Source: Oscillospiraceae bacterium
GTDB lineage: Bacteria > Bacillota > Clostridia > Oscillospirales > Oscillospiraceae
NCBI GenBank assembly: GCA_024404735.1
Contig: JAKSPP010000022.1
Location: 1 to 15,092, forward strand
DNA length: 15,092 nt
Direction: 5' to 3'
Shown here: in pieces, positions 14,911-15,092 of the stretch
Numbering within the stretch: position 1 is the first letter of the stretch
How the letters are laid out: every line of letters begins with the position of its first letter
Translations under genes and position numbers: made by a program
The notes under the pieces: model-generated
Seen by the model: the letters and a program-made list of their open reading frames with translations, nothing else
The model's database searches: none
Told to the model about the DNA's origin: nothing

Positions 14911-15001
14911 TTTAGCACAAATATCTGTATATATTTAACTTAGGACTACCATTATTAGAGCCCTGTCAGCAAATCGTTATCAGCCGTTATAACAAAAACA
15001 T

Positions 15002-15037
15002 AATATGGGCTAAGGCTTAAAGCCTTATTAAGACAGG
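15002..15037. repeat. 36-bp direct repeat, right copy
   Basis: This is the second copy of the segment at 13800-13835, same orientation, 1202 bases away, with one mismatch. The dyad core is at 15011-15027. The sequences on either side are unrelated to those flanking the left copy: no coding frame leads into it, and the following bases lack the operon terminator. The 1.2-kb interval between the copies carries the lipoprotein gene. Confidence 0.95.
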
Positions 15038-15092
15038 GGGCGCGTTGCAAAAAAACGCTAAAAAAAGAAGCACTGAGACCTAAGAAAAGGTT

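Noticed and set aside
13800..15037. Insertion sequence or transposon flanked by the 36-bp repeat
   Set aside because: No transposase or terminal inverted repeats are seen, and the repeat is far longer than normal target duplications; kept only as an attachment-site-like repeat.
1..15092. CRISPR array, restriction-modification or known anti-phage system
   Set aside because: No regularly spaced repeats, Cas, methyltransferase-endonuclease pair or toxin-antitoxin pair was found. The only methyltransferase is the rRNA enzyme RsmE.

Overview
The window looks like chromosomal DNA from an anaerobic Firmicute of class Clostridia, probably a gut Oscillospiraceae/Ruminococcaceae-type organism. This is inferred from strong AGGAGG ribosome binding sites, sigma-A-type promoters, RecD2 in place of RecBCD, the MreB/ComF/RecD2 arrangement, and small proteins typical of that group. 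No rRNA, tRNA, CRISPR array, transposase or phage gene was found.

Left half (1-7948, minus strand): a tightly packed, co-directional housekeeping cluster. In transcription order it holds rsmE (16S rRNA m3U methyltransferase), an eight-cysteine small protein, uvrA, recD2, comF, an mreB-family gene, and the first 13 codons of another gene that resembles an RNase J start. Overlaps of 7-8 nt (cys-rich/uvrA and recD2/comF) and gaps of 11-39 nt indicate one operon, with a good promoter at 7994-8022. Themes are ribosome modification, DNA repair, DNA uptake/recombination and cell shape.

Middle (8138-10074): a short plus-strand gene for a basic 63-aa protein, whose intrinsic terminator lies inside its own 3' coding end. 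It is followed on the minus strand by a ComM/YifB-type AAA+ ATPase with its own promoter.

Right-centre (10071-13867): the most interesting locus. A LysR-type regulator (minus) is divergent from a two-gene plus-strand operon. The first gene encodes an 81-aa 2x[4Fe-4S] ferredoxin. The second encodes an 826-aa protein that joins an AprA/FrdA-like FAD oxidoreductase (about residues 1-550) to a C-terminal domain of the PhlG / phloretin hydrolase family (about 605-826). The second domain keeps the spacing of the zinc ligands. This suggests a single-polypeptide reduce-then-cleave enzyme for a phenolic or beta-diketone substrate, fed electrons by the ferredoxin and controlled by the LysR protein. The operon has a strongly biased codon set, suggesting high expression, and ends in a textbook terminator.

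Right end (13800-15092): an A+T-rich segment with a minus-strand lipoprotein gene. It is bracketed by a 36-bp direct repeat (one mismatch), whose left copy overlaps the stop codon of the fusion gene. The layout resembles an attachment-site or recombination scar around an inserted cassette.
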